This document shows positions 1-8,947 of a stretch of 64,000 bases of DNA, piece after piece. Each line of letters starts with the position of its first letter. Positions within the stretch are counted from its first letter, which is position 1. The position numbers were made by a program, and so were the translations under genes. Origin of the DNA: Paenibacillus solanacearum (GTDB taxonomy: Bacteria > Bacillota > Bacilli > Paenibacillales > NBRC-103111); contig NZ_CAJVAS010000002.1 in NCBI RefSeq assembly GCF_910593845.1, positions 181,398 to 245,397 on the forward strand, read 5' to 3'. The notes under the pieces were generated by a model that searched no databases, was not told the origin of the DNA, and was given only the letters and a program-made list of their open reading frames with translations.

Positions 1-956
1 CATGATTGAATGGACTGCAAGTATACTTCCGTCTTGCCGCTGCCAGTCACTCCCTGCAGCAAAAAGACATGCCGCTGGCGCGCATGCAGGCTGTCCCGGA
101 TGCGTCCGTATACCTGCTGCTGCTCCGGGGTCAGCGGCAGCGGGGACGTCGGCTTAAACGAACGGCTCGCGTAAGGGTCGCGCTGCACCTCAACCTCCTC
201 GATCCGCAGCCAGCCCCGTTCGGCCAGCCCTTTGACCGTGCTTGCGCTTATGTTGAGCTCCGATAGCAGCTCCGTCAGCTTGATCGGATCCGGCTGTTGT
301 TTGAAATGCTCAAGCACTTCTTTCTGCTTCGCCGCCCGTGCAGGCAGCTCCTCGATCCAGCCGTCAAGCTGTTCCAACTGCTCCGGGGGAAATACGGTCA
401 GCGCTTTCTTCGTCGTCATTCGGTCCTTGACGAGCTGTATTTCTTCCAAATACCCTTCAACGATCAGCTGCCGGATCAGCGCGCCTTCGGAGGCGTACCG
501 GGCAAGCAGCGAATCCAGTTCGACCGTCTCCCGGCTCCGCACGAATTGCATAATTTCCTGCTGAACCGGCAGAAGCAGCGCGTGCTGCTGCCCTTGCGGC
601 TCGCGTGCGCACACATGCCGCTCGTATTTCGCCTTGAGCGCACCGGGAATCATCGCCTGCAGTGCAGTGATTTCATGGCACATATACGTCCGGCTCATCC
701 ACCGGCCGAGCTTGACCAGCTCCGGCGTCAGCGGCGGCGTCAAGTCCAAGGTCTGCCCGATCGGCTTGATTTTCCCCGCATCCATCTCGCTGCCCTCGTG
801 CAATTCGACGACAAAGCCTTGCAGCGTCCGCGGCCCGAACGGAACGCCGACCCGGCTGCCGACGGCGATCCAGTCTTTCATCGAGTCCGGCACGCGATAA
901 TCGAACGCCCGGTTCGTTTGCTTCGCCGGGACATCGACGATTACTTTTGCATACAT
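1..956 (-). CDS. priA: Primosomal protein N' (PriA helicase), N-terminal part only
   Basis: The frame stays open from an ATG at 956 to the window edge, giving about 318 residues of a protein that normally exceeds 700. The start reads MYAKVIVDVPAKQTNRAFDY, typical of the PriA 3'-DNA-binding domain. Near residues 300-313 lies GVTGSGKTEVYLQ, the Walker A motif of the helicase core. PriA reloads the replisome at stalled forks. The first 16 bases overlap the end of coaBC, as in the Bacillus coaBC-priA arrangement, so the two are probably cotranscribed and translationally coupled. The DEAH motif, zinc-binding cysteines and C-terminal domain lie outside the window. Confidence 0.95.
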   Translation of the reverse strand, partial: MYAKVIVDVPAKQTNRAFDYRVPDSMKDWIAVGSRVGVPFGPRTLQGFVVELHEGSEMDAGKIKPIGQTLDLTPPLTPELVKLGRWMSRTYMCHEITALQAMIPGALKAKYERHVCAREPQGQQHALLLPVQQEIMQFVRSRETVELDSLLARYASEGALIRQLIVEGYLEEIQLVKDRMTTKKALTVFPPEQLEQLDGWIEELPARAAKQKEVLEHFKQQPDPIKLTELLSELNISASTVKGLAERGWLRIEEVEVQRDPYASRSFKPTSPLPLTPEQQQVYGRIRDSLHARQRHVFLLQGVTGSGKTEVYLQSIQS

Positions 957-2170
957 TCGTCCGTCCCTTCTTTCCTGGTTAACCGCTCCGCTACAATGGT
1001 CAACAGCCGCTGGGCCACCTGCGCCTTGCTCATCAGTGGCGGCGCCTCCACGAGTCCGTCCTTGTCATAGATCCGCACCGCATTCGTATCGGTCCCGAAT
1101 CCGGCTCCCTCCGCGGTCACATCGTTGGCGACAAGCAGATCGCAATTTTTGCGCTTCAGCTTGTCCATCGCGAACGCTTCAAGATTTTGCGTTTCGGCGG
1201 CAAAGCCTACGACGAACTGCCCGCTCGTCTTCCGCTCGCCGACCGCTTGCAGGATATCCGGATTTTTGACCAGCTGCAGCGTAAGCGCTTCGTCTTTTTT
1301 CTTTATTTTTTGCTCCGAACGCTCCGTTGGACGGTAGTCGGCGGGCGCTGCGGCTTTGATCACGATATCCGTCTCCGGCAGCCGCGCCAATACCGCATCC
1401 ATCATATCCATCGTCGACTCGACCCGCACGATGTTCATCCCTGCCGGCACCGCTGTCGACACCTTGGCTACGACCAGCGTCACTTCCGCGCCCATCCGCC
1501 TTGCTTCCTCGGCGACCGCAAAGCCCATTTTACCCGAAGAATCGTTCGTCAAATAGCGGACCGGGTCGATGCGCTCCACCGTGCCGCCTGCCGTGACAAG
1601 CACCTTTTTCCCTTCAAGCCGCTTTTCATCGGCAAAATGGCTCCGAATTGCTTCGACGATTTCTTCTGGCTCAGCCAGCCGTCCCTTGCCTACATACCCG
1701 CATGCGAGCTGACCGGTCCCCGGTTCGATGAACATGACGCCGCGATCGGCAAGCGTCCGCAGGTTGGCCTGAACCGCCGGATGCGCATACATGTGCACGT
1801 TCATCGCCGGCGCGACGAGCACCGGCGCCTCCGTTGCCAGCAGCGTCGTGCTGAGCATGTCATCGGCGAGCCCGAGCGCCATCTTCCCAATCATATTGGC
1901 CGTGGCCGGAGCGACGACGATCAGATCCGCGCTGTCGGCAAGATTGATGTGCTGTACGACGGAGGCATCCTTCTCGTCGAACGTATCGACGGCTACCTCC
2001 TGCCGCGATAGCGTTTGGAACGTCAGCGGCGCAATGAACTTCGTCGCCGATTCCGTCATGATGACACGGACCGTCGCCCCCGCCTGCGCCAGCTTGCTGC
2101 ACAGCGCCGCCGCTTTGTACGCCGCAATGCCACCGCACACGCCCAGCACGATCGTCTTTCCGTTCAACAT
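941..2170 (-). CDS. coaBC: Bifunctional phosphopantothenoylcysteine decarboxylase / phosphopantothenate-cysteine ligase
   Basis: A 409-residue protein for two consecutive steps of coenzyme A synthesis. The N-terminal half is the flavin-dependent CoaC decarboxylase: GVCGGIAAYKA, APATANMIGKMA, APAMNVHMY and ACGYVGKGR, which carries the active-site cysteine. The C-terminal half is the CoaB ligase: VTAGGTVERIDPVRYLTN, a lysine-rich QKIKKK strand and GFAAET. I choose ATG 2170 because GAGGAG lies 8 bases upstream; the in-frame GTG at 2179 overlaps that site. The gene lies between rpoZ and priA as in Bacillus subtilis (yloI). Confidence 0.96.
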   Translation of the reverse strand: MLNGKTIVLGVCGGIAAYKAAALCSKLAQAGATVRVIMTESATKFIAPLTFQTLSRQEVAVDTFDEKDASVVQHINLADSADLIVVAPATANMIGKMALGLADDMLSTTLLATEAPVLVAPAMNVHMYAHPAVQANLRTLADRGVMFIEPGTGQLACGYVGKGRLAEPEEIVEAIRSHFADEKRLEGKKVLVTAGGTVERIDPVRYLTNDSSGKMGFAVAEEARRMGAEVTLVVAKVSTAVPAGMNIVRVESTMDMMDAVLARLPETDIVIKAAAPADYRPTERSEQKIKKKDEALTLQLVKNPDILQAVGERKTSGQFVVGFAAETQNLEAFAMDKLKRKNCDLLVANDVTAEGAGFGTDTNAVRIYDKDGLVEAPPLMSKAQVAQRLLTIVAERLTRKEGTDECMQK

Positions 2171-2293
2171 CCGATCCACTCCTCTCTATATACAAGAAAA
2201 GCTTCCGATCGAAGCTTTTCGGTAAACTGCGGATGCGTTCTTTTTCACGTTACAGTATCAAGATAGAAAAAAAGAACAACCGCGAAGGGTTGT

Positions 2294-2509
2294 TTATTTT
2301 ACCGTCTCTTTGGATTGAATCTTTTCGTAGGAAATATGATCTTCGTAGATCTCTTCGAGTGCCAGACCAACGAATTTATGCGATCTTTTTTGGCGCAGCT
2401 CGGTTTTGGAACCGTCTCGCAGCAAGCGGGCCCGCTTGGCGGCAGCGACGACGAGCGAATATTTGCTGTCTACTTTATCGAGCAGACGGTCAATGGAAGG
2501 ATACAGCAT
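2294..2509 (-). CDS. rpoZ: RNA polymerase omega subunit
   Basis: A 71-residue omega subunit starting [20 protein letters not shown], with the conserved [12 protein letters not shown] helix and [17 protein letters not shown]. It helps fold and assemble the beta' subunit of RNA polymerase. The start ATG at 2509 shares its first base with the gmk stop codon (TAATG), which indicates translational coupling; the longer frame from 2533 would lie within gmk. Its place between gmk and coaBC is the usual Firmicutes order. Confidence 0.95.
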   Translation of the reverse strand: MLYPSIDRLLDKVDSKYSLVVAAAKRARLLRDGSKTELRQKRSHKFVGLALEEIYEDHISYEKIQSKETVK

Positions 2510-3150
2510 TACTTTTTCACCTCGGCCATCCAATGTTTTATTTTCGAAACCATCCGGTCCTTGCGGCTGCGTTCCGCCACAAGAATGGAGCGAATCCGGG
2601 AACAGGCCAAATCGACCTGATCATTAACAATAGCATAATCGTAATGTTCCATCAAGGCGATCTCTTCCATGGCGACCGACATCCGGCTTCGAATGACGTC
2701 TTCCGTCTCCGTGCCTCGGCCGACGATCCGGTTTTCCAGTTCGGGAAGCGATGGGGGCAGCAGGAAAATAAACACGCCTTCCGGGAATTTCTGCTTCACC
2801 TTCAACGCGCCCTGCACTTCGATCTCGAGAATGATATCTTTGCCCGAAGCGAGCGTGTCTTCGACGAATTTCCGCGGCGTGCCGTAGTAATTGCCGACAT
2901 ACTCGGCCCATTCCAGCATCTGGTCCTGCTCGATCAGCTGCTGAAACTGCTCTCTAGACTTGAAAAAATAATTAACCCCTTCGACCTCGCCTTGTCTCGG
3001 CGCGCGGGTCGTCGCGGAAACCGAATAAACGATATCGCTTGCGCATTCGCGAAGCGCCTTGCACACCGTGCCTTTACCGACCCCGGACGGTCCGGAAAGT
3101 ACAATCAAAATGCCTCTATCTGCCGGGGCATAGCTCGTATTACTCGTCAT
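2509..3150 (-). CDS. gmk: Guanylate kinase
   Basis: About 213 residues. Gmk phosphorylates GMP to GDP with ATP. The P-loop [12 protein letters not shown] is near residue 20, followed by the GMP-binding segment [15 protein letters not shown] and the lid region. Two in-frame ATGs are possible: 3156 (MIMTSN) has AAGGA too close, while 3150 (MTSNTS) has it 8 bases upstream and is preferred. The 5' end overlaps the tail of remA by about 11 bases, and the stop overlaps the rpoZ start. Confidence 0.95.
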   Translation of the reverse strand: MTSNTSYAPADRGILIVLSGPSGVGKGTVCKALRECASDIVYSVSATTRAPRQGEVEGVNYFFKSREQFQQLIEQDQMLEWAEYVGNYYGTPRKFVEDTLASGKDIILEIEVQGALKVKQKFPEGVFIFLLPPSLPELENRIVGRGTETEDVIRSRMSVAMEEIALMEHYDYAIVNDQVDLACSRIRSILVAERSRKDRMVSKIKHWMAEVKK

Positions 3151-3400
3151 GATCATCGTCCTTATTGGAGAGTCGATGGGCCACCGTCTCCGGCTGAACC
3201 GCCGATAAAATGACATGATCGCTGTCCGTAATAATGACGGCCCGGGTACGTCTTCCGTAGGTCGCATCGATCAGCATGTGGCGATCGCGCGCTTCCTGAA
3301 TGATCCGTTTGATCGGCGCGGATTCCGGGCTTACGATGGAAATGATTCGATTCGCGGAGACGATATTCCCGAAACCGATGTTGATTAACTTGATCGCCAT
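3140..3400 (-). CDS. remA: Extracellular matrix regulator RemA
   Basis: An 86-residue protein starting [20 protein letters not shown], the signature of RemA (YlzA/DUF370). In B. subtilis RemA is a DNA-binding activator of biofilm matrix and osmoprotection operons. An [18 protein letters not shown] segment matches the conserved basic core, and the acidic tail DDDHDE is variable. ATG 3400 has a GGGGG-type ribosome binding site; a longer frame to 3463 lacks family similarity. It lies directly upstream of gmk, as in B. subtilis. Confidence 0.93.
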   Translation of the reverse strand: MAIKLINIGFGNIVSANRIISIVSPESAPIKRIIQEARDRHMLIDATYGRRTRAVIITDSDHVILSAVQPETVAHRLSNKDDDHDE

Positions 3401-3573
3401 GAATGGTTTTCCCCCTGAATCTTTCCGTTGAAGCGGCCGTCTTCGGCGAATCGCCTTGTGCATACCCGAACGAACGGATACCCGTTAGGTGGAGCGCCGG
3501 ACGAGCCTGCTTTCGCAGGAAAGAGTTTTATTACATTGTTGTTCGACCTGAGAGCATCTATATGCTTCTTCGT

Positions 3574-4455
3574 TCACTCGATGTTTTGAATCTGCTCGCG
3601 CATTTTCTCCAGCTCGGCCTTCATGTCGACGACAATCGCCGTAAGCGAAGCATTGTTCGCTTTGGAGCCGATCGTGTTGACTTCCCGGTTCATTTCCTGA
3701 ACGAGAAAATCGAGCTTGCGCCCTACCGGTTCCTCGCTTTGCAGCAAGCTGCGGAATTGGGCGAAATGGCTTTGCAGACGGTTCATTTCCTCATCGATAT
3801 TAACCCGGTCCGCGAAAACGGCGACTTCCATAGCCAGCCGGTTCTCGTCGATCGGCCCTTGATGAACCAGATCCCGTATGCGGGCGTTCAGCTTCTCCGC
3901 GTATTCCTTAACGGTCTGCGGCGCCAGGACGGCGGCTAACCCGCAATAATGCTCCATGGTGCCGACGCGCTGCTCCAGTTCCCTCTGCAGGAACGAGCCT
4001 TCCCGCTCTCTCATCGCTACAAGCTCCCGTACGGCGCTGACCGCACATGATGAGATGGCTTCCGCAATCTCGTTCTCCCCGTCCGTCGACGACTGCTGAA
4101 GCGTAACGACGCCGGGAATGTCGAGCAGTTCCTTCAGCGTAATGTCCCCCTGCAGCGACAAGCGCTCCTTGAGCTGCTCCGCAGCCAGCTTGTAGGCGGC
4201 GGCAAGCTCCCAGTCGATCTGCACCGCATGCGCGGATTCCTTGATCTTCTCGAAGTTGACGAACACATCGACGCGGCCTCGCCGGACATGACGGAGAACG
4301 GTCTGTTTGAGCGTATCCTCGAAGCGCGCCCATTCGCGCGGCATGCGGACGGCCACTTCGGTATAACGATGATTGACCGATTTCAGCTCAATTTGGATTT
4401 GGATTCCGGCTGCGGTAAGCGCAGCTTGTCCGTATCCGGTCATACTGATGACCAT
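3574..4455 (-). CDS. yicC: YicC/YloC family endoribonuclease
   Basis: 293 residues starting MVISMTGYGQAAL, with the invariant SMTGYG motif and KSVNHRYTEV in the N-terminal YicC domain. The C-terminal DUF1732 domain contains NIDEEMNRLQSHFAQF and GRKLDFLVQEMNREVNTIGSK. YicC-family proteins act as endoribonucleases in RNA turnover; the family is established, but the substrate here is not. ATG 4455 has AAGGTG six bases upstream, better than the GTG at 4464. It is the yloC homologue upstream of remA, as in B. subtilis. Confidence 0.93.
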   Translation of the reverse strand: MVISMTGYGQAALTAAGIQIQIELKSVNHRYTEVAVRMPREWARFEDTLKQTVLRHVRRGRVDVFVNFEKIKESAHAVQIDWELAAAYKLAAEQLKERLSLQGDITLKELLDIPGVVTLQQSSTDGENEIAEAISSCAVSAVRELVAMREREGSFLQRELEQRVGTMEHYCGLAAVLAPQTVKEYAEKLNARIRDLVHQGPIDENRLAMEVAVFADRVNIDEEMNRLQSHFAQFRSLLQSEEPVGRKLDFLVQEMNREVNTIGSKANNASLTAIVVDMKAELEKMREQIQNIE

Positions 4456-4712
4456 ACCGCTCACCTTACCAATCTATTCTAATTCATTTTGTTAGTGGGT
4501 ACAAGTGGGAATCGAGCCCCGGTTTTTCGTGCCGCCGCGCCGTTTTCCGGGCGGCCGGGAGCCGCGTTTGGACACCGCTCTCCCCGCACTCGGGCATCCG
4601 AAGGACCATCAATCCTCGCGGGATCGCTGTTCGGCCCCCAGCGGCGCTTCATTCGGCAGGCAGGCGTTGTTCTCCGGCCTCGGCCTCCGTTTCCCTCTAC
4701 CCAGCATGAACA

Positions 4713-5549
4713 TTAAATCGTTCCTTTAAACACGACCTCAGCGGGACCGGTCATATATACATGATTGTCCGCTTCATCCCATTCGATGAGCAGGTCGCCG
4801 CCCTTAAGCGAAACGATGCCCCGGCGGTCCATCCGCCCGGTCAGTACGCCGGCCACAAGTGTGGCGCAGGCGCCCGTGCCGCAAGCAAGCGTCGGTCCGG
4901 CACCGCGCTCCCAGACGCGCATCTCGGCAAAGTCTCTTCGCTTCACCGTAGCGAACTCGACGTTGATGCGTCGCGGAAACAGCGGATGATGCTCCAACGG
5001 AGGGCCGTATGTATGCAGATTGGTATGGACCGCATCGTCCGTGAAAATAACGCAGTGCGGGTTGCCCATCGATACGGCGGTAAAACGGAATTGCCGTCCC
5101 GCCGCTTCAACAGGATATTCGGTCACCGGTTCCGCATCGATCGTCGTCGGCACCGCAAGACCGTTCAGAATCGGCGCGCCCATATCGACGCGCACCGCGC
5201 TTACGGCGCCATTCTCCACCGTGAGCCGCACCGGCTGCGGCCCCGCGCCGATCGTCTCGATGACGAGATCGGTCCGGGACGCGTCGATCAAGCCGTTATC
5301 ATATATATATTTGGCTGCGCAGCGGATGGCGTTGCCGCACTGCTCCGCTTCCGTGCCGTCGGAGTTGATGATGCGCATCATATAATCCGCCCGATCCGAT
5401 GGCAGCACGTAGACGACGCCGTCCGCTCCGATCCCGAAGTTGCGGTCGCAATATCGGACCGCAAAGCTCGCGGCATCAGCGGGCAGCGCCTGTTCCCCGA
5501 ACAAGACGATGAAGTCGTTGCCCAATCCTTGCATTTTCGTAAAATTCAT
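4713..5549 (-). CDS. dapF: Diaminopimelate epimerase
   Basis: 278 residues. DapF converts LL- to meso-diaminopimelate for lysine and peptidoglycan synthesis. The N-terminus MNFTKMQGLGNDFIVL is diagnostic. The two catalytic cysteines are visible in EQCGNAIRCAAKYI and TLACGTGACATL. ATG 5549 has AGGAG 8 bases upstream. In B. subtilis yloC and yloB are direct neighbours, so here dapF sits as an insertion in that otherwise conserved block. The 248 bases between it and yicC hold no gene I can support. Confidence 0.96.
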   Translation of the reverse strand: MNFTKMQGLGNDFIVLFGEQALPADAASFAVRYCDRNFGIGADGVVYVLPSDRADYMMRIINSDGTEAEQCGNAIRCAAKYIYDNGLIDASRTDLVIETIGAGPQPVRLTVENGAVSAVRVDMGAPILNGLAVPTTIDAEPVTEYPVEAAGRQFRFTAVSMGNPHCVIFTDDAVHTNLHTYGPPLEHHPLFPRRINVEFATVKRRDFAEMRVWERGAGPTLACGTGACATLVAGVLTGRMDRRGIVSLKGGDLLIEWDEADNHVYMTGPAEVVFKGTI

Positions 5550-5646
5550 CGCGCAAGCTCCTGTCAAGACGTGTTTTATCCCCTATCATAGCGCAAATTC
5601 GAAACCATGCATAGGTTTTCATAAAATATTCAATTCCCGCGCCGTT

Positions 5647-5681
5647 AAAAAGCCGGAATTCCGAGGATTCGGAATTCCGGC
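5647..5681 (-). terminator. Intrinsic terminator of the Ca2+ ATPase gene
   Basis: A perfect 13-bp stem (5652-5664 with 5669-5681) and a 4-base loop, followed on the minus strand by five T residues. It lies 51 bases past the ATPase stop. Confidence 0.88.
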
Positions 5682-5731
5682 CGGCCTTTCACTCTTACGA
5701 GCCACGCTCTTGCTCACCTGCGCTTCGAAGC

Positions 5732-8518
5732 TTATCGGACAATAGGCTTCACCGGCTTCTGTCCTCCGCCGAGCGAAAGCGGCTTGCGCTTTGCCGGTTT
5801 GCTCATGAGGCTGCCCAGTCCCATCAGGAACGTCGGTATGCCCGCAAAGACAAGCACGAGGAACCAGTCAGCCGCCCCCAGCGGCACGGTTTTGAAGATC
5901 GGCCGCAGCGCGTCGACATACAGCACCGGCAGCATCAGCAGCAACGAGGAAATAGTCGCCAGGACAAGCCATATGTTCTGCAGCGGGTTCCGGTGGAAAA
6001 TCGAGCGCGAGCTGCGGCAGTCGAATACGTGAATGAGCTGGGCCATGACCAGCGTTACGAAGGCGACGGTTTGCGCTTTGATCAGCGCGTCCGGGCCGTC
6101 CTGGCCCTGCTTCAGCGTAATGTAGAACGCCGCCAGCGTGCAGAGCCCGATCAGGATGCCGCGGGACACGATTTTCCAGCCCAGCCGCCGCGCGAAAATA
6201 TTTTCTTTCGCCGGACGCGGCTTTTGCTGCATCAGATCCTTTTCCGCCTGATCGACGCCAAGCGCCATCGCCGGCAAGCCGTCGGTCACCAGGTTGACCC
6301 ACAAAATTTGAATCGGCACGAGCGGCAGCGGCAAGCCGGCCATCATGGCCAGGAACATCGTCAAAATTTCGCCGACGTTGGAAGCGAGCAAATAACGGAT
6401 AAACTTGCGTATATTTTCATAAATGCCGCGGCCTTCTTCAATCGCGGAGACGATCGTCGCGAAATTATCGTTGCTCAGTACGAGCGCGGAAGCTTCCTTG
6501 GATACGTCCGTGCCACTGATCCCCATGGCGATCCCGATGTCGGCCGCCTTGATCGCCGGGGCATCGTTCACGCCGTCGCCGGTCATTGCCACGACATGAC
6601 CTTGGCGCTGCAGCGACTTGACGATGCGAAGCTTATGCTCCGGCGATACTCTCGCATAGACGTACACGTTGTCCACGTGCTTGTCGAGCTCTTCGTCGCT
6701 CAGGCTGCTGAGCTGCTGCCCGTTCAAGGCAAGCCCGTCCGTCGGCAAGATCCCGAGCTGTCGGGCGATCGCTTCGGCCGTCGTCTGATGGTCACCGGTA
6801 ATCATCACAGTCTTGATGCCGGCACGCCTGCACTTGACGATCGCTTCACGCACCTCGCGCCGGGGCGGATCGATCATCCCTGTCAAGCCGATGAAGATCA
6901 GGTGTGTTTCCACTTCTTCTTCCTGCTCGCACCGCTCCGATGGCTTCATATCGCGATACGCGAGACCGAGTACGCGGAGCGCGTTTTTCGCCATTCCTTC
7001 GTTGGCCGCGAGCACTTTTTGCTTGAGCGTCGGAGTGAACGGAATCACCTTGTCGTCCCACAGTACATAAGCGCATTGCGACAACAGCACATCCGGCGCG
7101 CCCTTCGTGCATACCATGCGTCCGCCCTGATGCTCGACAACGACGGACATCCGTTTCCGTTCCGAATCGAAAGGCATTTCGGTCACGCGGCGGTACAGGC
7201 CGTCTAGCGTTTGCTGAGTAACGCCCGCCTTCGCGCTCAGCACGACAAGCGCCCCTTCCGTCGGATCGCCCTTGATGTTCCACACGGGCGGAGCCTCTTC
7301 ACCTTTTTTCTTTTTCGCTTCGCCCCGCTGCTCGTGGAGCACCGCGTTGTTGCAGAGCACGGATACTTGCATCAGCTTGCGGAGCATCTGGTTTTTGCGG
7401 ACATCCATCGGCTTTCCGTTCTTCATGATCTCGCCATGCGGATCGTAGCCGTCGCCGGTCACTTCCAGCACGTCGCCGCCGATCCACAGATGCGTCACAG
7501 TCATCTTGTTTTGTGTCAGCGTACCCGTTTTGTCCGAGCAAATGACCGACGCGCATCCGAGCGTTTCCACGGAAGGCAGCTTGCGCACAATTGCTTTGCG
7601 CTGGATCATCCGCTGTACCCCGAGCGCCAGTGCGATCGTAACGATCGCTGGCAGCCCTTCGGGGATCGCCGCGACCGCAAGCGACACGCCGGCTAGGAAC
7701 ATGCCATACGGCTCCTGCCCGTGCAGGATGCCGGCGACGACGACGAGCACGGTAAGCGCAAGCGCCACGATGATCAATATTTTCCCCAGCTGCTCCAGAC
7801 GATGCTGCAGCGGCGTTTCCATCGCGTCGGTATTTTGGATCAGATCGGCGATTTTTCCCATTTCCGTATCCATCCCGGTGCGGATGACCACCCCTTTGGC
7901 CGTGCCCCGGGTGATCATCGTCCCCATAAACCCGAGATTGCGCTGATCGCCGAGCGGCACTTCACCGCTGGTCAACGCTTCCGTATGTTTGGCGACCGGG
8001 ACGGATTCTCCCGTCAATGCCGATTCTTCCACATACGTGCCAAACGCTTCGAGGAAGCGAAGGTCGGCCGGGATCCGATCCCCGCTTTCCAGCAGGACGA
8101 CATCCCCGGCAACCAGCTCCTTCGCCGGCACTTGCTCCAACGCCCCGCCGCGAAGCACCTTGGCTAGCGGCGCTGACAGTTCCTTCAACGCCCGCAAGGA
8201 ACGCTCGGCACGAAACTCCTGTACGAAGCCGAGGATACCATTCATAATAATGATGGCCATAATCGTGACAGCGTCAAGGTATTCCCCAAGCAGTCCCGAC
8301 ACGAGCGTAGCTCCGACCAGCACCAGCACCATGAAATCTTTGAACTGGTTCAGAAACAACGCCAGCGGCGATACGCCCTCCCCATCCGCCAGTTCGTTGG
8401 CTCCGTGAGCTGCAAGCCGCTCGCGCGCTTCTTCCGCAGTCAGTCCTCCGGCGGGATTGGTCCCGGTCTGCTCCAAGATCTCCTCCGCCGTCATCTGGTA
8501 CCACTGTTTCTGACTCAT
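5732..8518 (-). CDS. yloB: Ca2+-transporting P2A-type ATPase (YloB-like)
   Basis: 928 residues of an integral membrane cation pump. In order: actuator motif [13 protein letters not shown]4 motif [11 protein letters not shown], phosphorylation site [11 protein letters not shown], hinge [16 protein letters not shown]. Residues equivalent to the SERCA calcium site II are visible: Glu in PEGL, Asn/Glu in TM5 NVGEIL, and Asn/Thr/Asp in TM6 [14 protein letters not shown] 8518 (MSQKQWYQM) follows GGGAGGGAG; the open frame continues to 8794 without family similarity. It is divergent from rqcH, as yloB and yloA are in B. subtilis. Manganese transport cannot be excluded. Confidence 0.95.
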   Translation of the reverse strand: MSQKQWYQMTAEEILEQTGTNPAGGLTAEEARERLAAHGANELADGEGVSPLALFLNQFKDFMVLVLVGATLVSGLLGEYLDAVTIMAIIIMNGILGFVQEFRAERSLRALKELSAPLAKVLRGGALEQVPAKELVAGDVVLLESGDRIPADLRFLEAFGTYVEESALTGESVPVAKHTEALTSGEVPLGDQRNLGFMGTMITRGTAKGVVIRTGMDTEMGKIADLIQNTDAMETPLQHRLEQLGKILIIVALALTVLVVVAGILHGQEPYGMFLAGVSLAVAAIPEGLPAIVTIALALGVQRMIQRKAIVRKLPSVETLGCASVICSDKTGTLTQNKMTVTHLWIGGDVLEVTGDGYDPHGEIMKNGKPMDVRKNQMLRKLMQVSVLCNNAVLHEQRGEAKKKKGEEAPPVWNIKGDPTEGALVVLSAKAGVTQQTLDGLYRRVTEMPFDSERKRMSVVVEHQGGRMVCTKGAPDVLLSQCAYVLWDDKVIPFTPTLKQKVLAANEGMAKNALRVLGLAYRDMKPSERCEQEEEVETHLIFIGLTGMIDPPRREVREAIVKCRRAGIKTVMITGDHQTTAEAIARQLGILPTDGLALNGQQLSSLSDEELDKHVDNVYVYARVSPEHKLRIVKSLQRQGHVVAMTGDGVNDAPAIKAADIGIAMGISGTDVSKEASALVLSNDNFATIVSAIEEGRGIYENIRKFIRYLLASNVGEILTMFLAMMAGLPLPLVPIQILWVNLVTDGLPAMALGVDQAEKDLMQQKPRPAKENIFARRLGWKIVSRGILIGLCTLAAFYITLKQGQDGPDALIKAQTVAFVTLVMAQLIHVFDCRSSRSIFHRNPLQNIWLVLATISSLLLMLPVLYVDALRPIFKTVPLGAADWFLVLVFAGIPTFLMGLGSLMSKPAKRKPLSLGGGQKPVKPIVR

Positions 8519-8947
8519 TTGCTTCTCCCTCCCACAACTTATGGCACCGACGGTGCTTGAAACATGAATGGGTAACACGTTCCCGCAGCCGCTTAGCGAC
8601 ATGACTGAGCTGCCCGGGTTCGTCCCATCCAAAAGGTTGTCTAGCCTAAATGTATTCAGACAAGCCGCAAAATAGCACGAAATGTTGCCACATTCGCAGA
8701 CACTCCCGTCTTGACCGGATTCGCGGGACAGCACAGGCCTTGACGCGAATCCCAAGCGCGCATTGCGGCGCTGCGCGGTTCGTTCGAACCCCACGCAGTC
8801 TGTTCCCGCTCCCGCAACGGGTGTCAGCGGTTGAAAAAAGCTTAAGTTTTCCCATAAAATATGGCATGATAGAAGGTAGCGCTTATTAAGCCGCCGCGGC
8901 CGATTCTTTTCTCCGGCTGCGGCGATGAAGAAATGGAGTTGTACAGC
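8519..8947. other. Divergent intergenic region with a possible structured leader
   Basis: 429 bases without a supportable gene. On the minus side, upstream of the ATPase, inverted repeats are nested: 8568-8572 pairs with 8624-8628, and within it 8582-8589 pairs with 8609-8618. A small hairpin (8544-8556) lies just before the ribosome binding site. This could be a folded 5' leader, but I could not match it to a known riboswitch. The plus side carries the rqcH promoter. Confidence 0.4.
8831..8860 (+). promoter_or_regulatory. Candidate sigma-A promoter of rqcH
   Basis: TTGAAA at 8831-8836 and TAAAAT at 8855-8860, separated by 18 bases, end about 87 bases before the rqcH start. Confidence 0.5.

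Noticed and set aside
4489..4729. Two overlapping plus-strand frames of about 75 codons between yicC and dapF
   Set aside because: Arg/Pro-rich translations typical of GC-rich non-coding DNA, with no ribosome binding site and no family resemblance.
8568..8628. SAM-I, ydaO or yybP-ykoY riboswitch before the Ca2+ ATPase
   Set aside because: Short stretches look similar (GGGACGAACCCGGGCAGC), but the conserved cores of those riboswitches could not be lined up.
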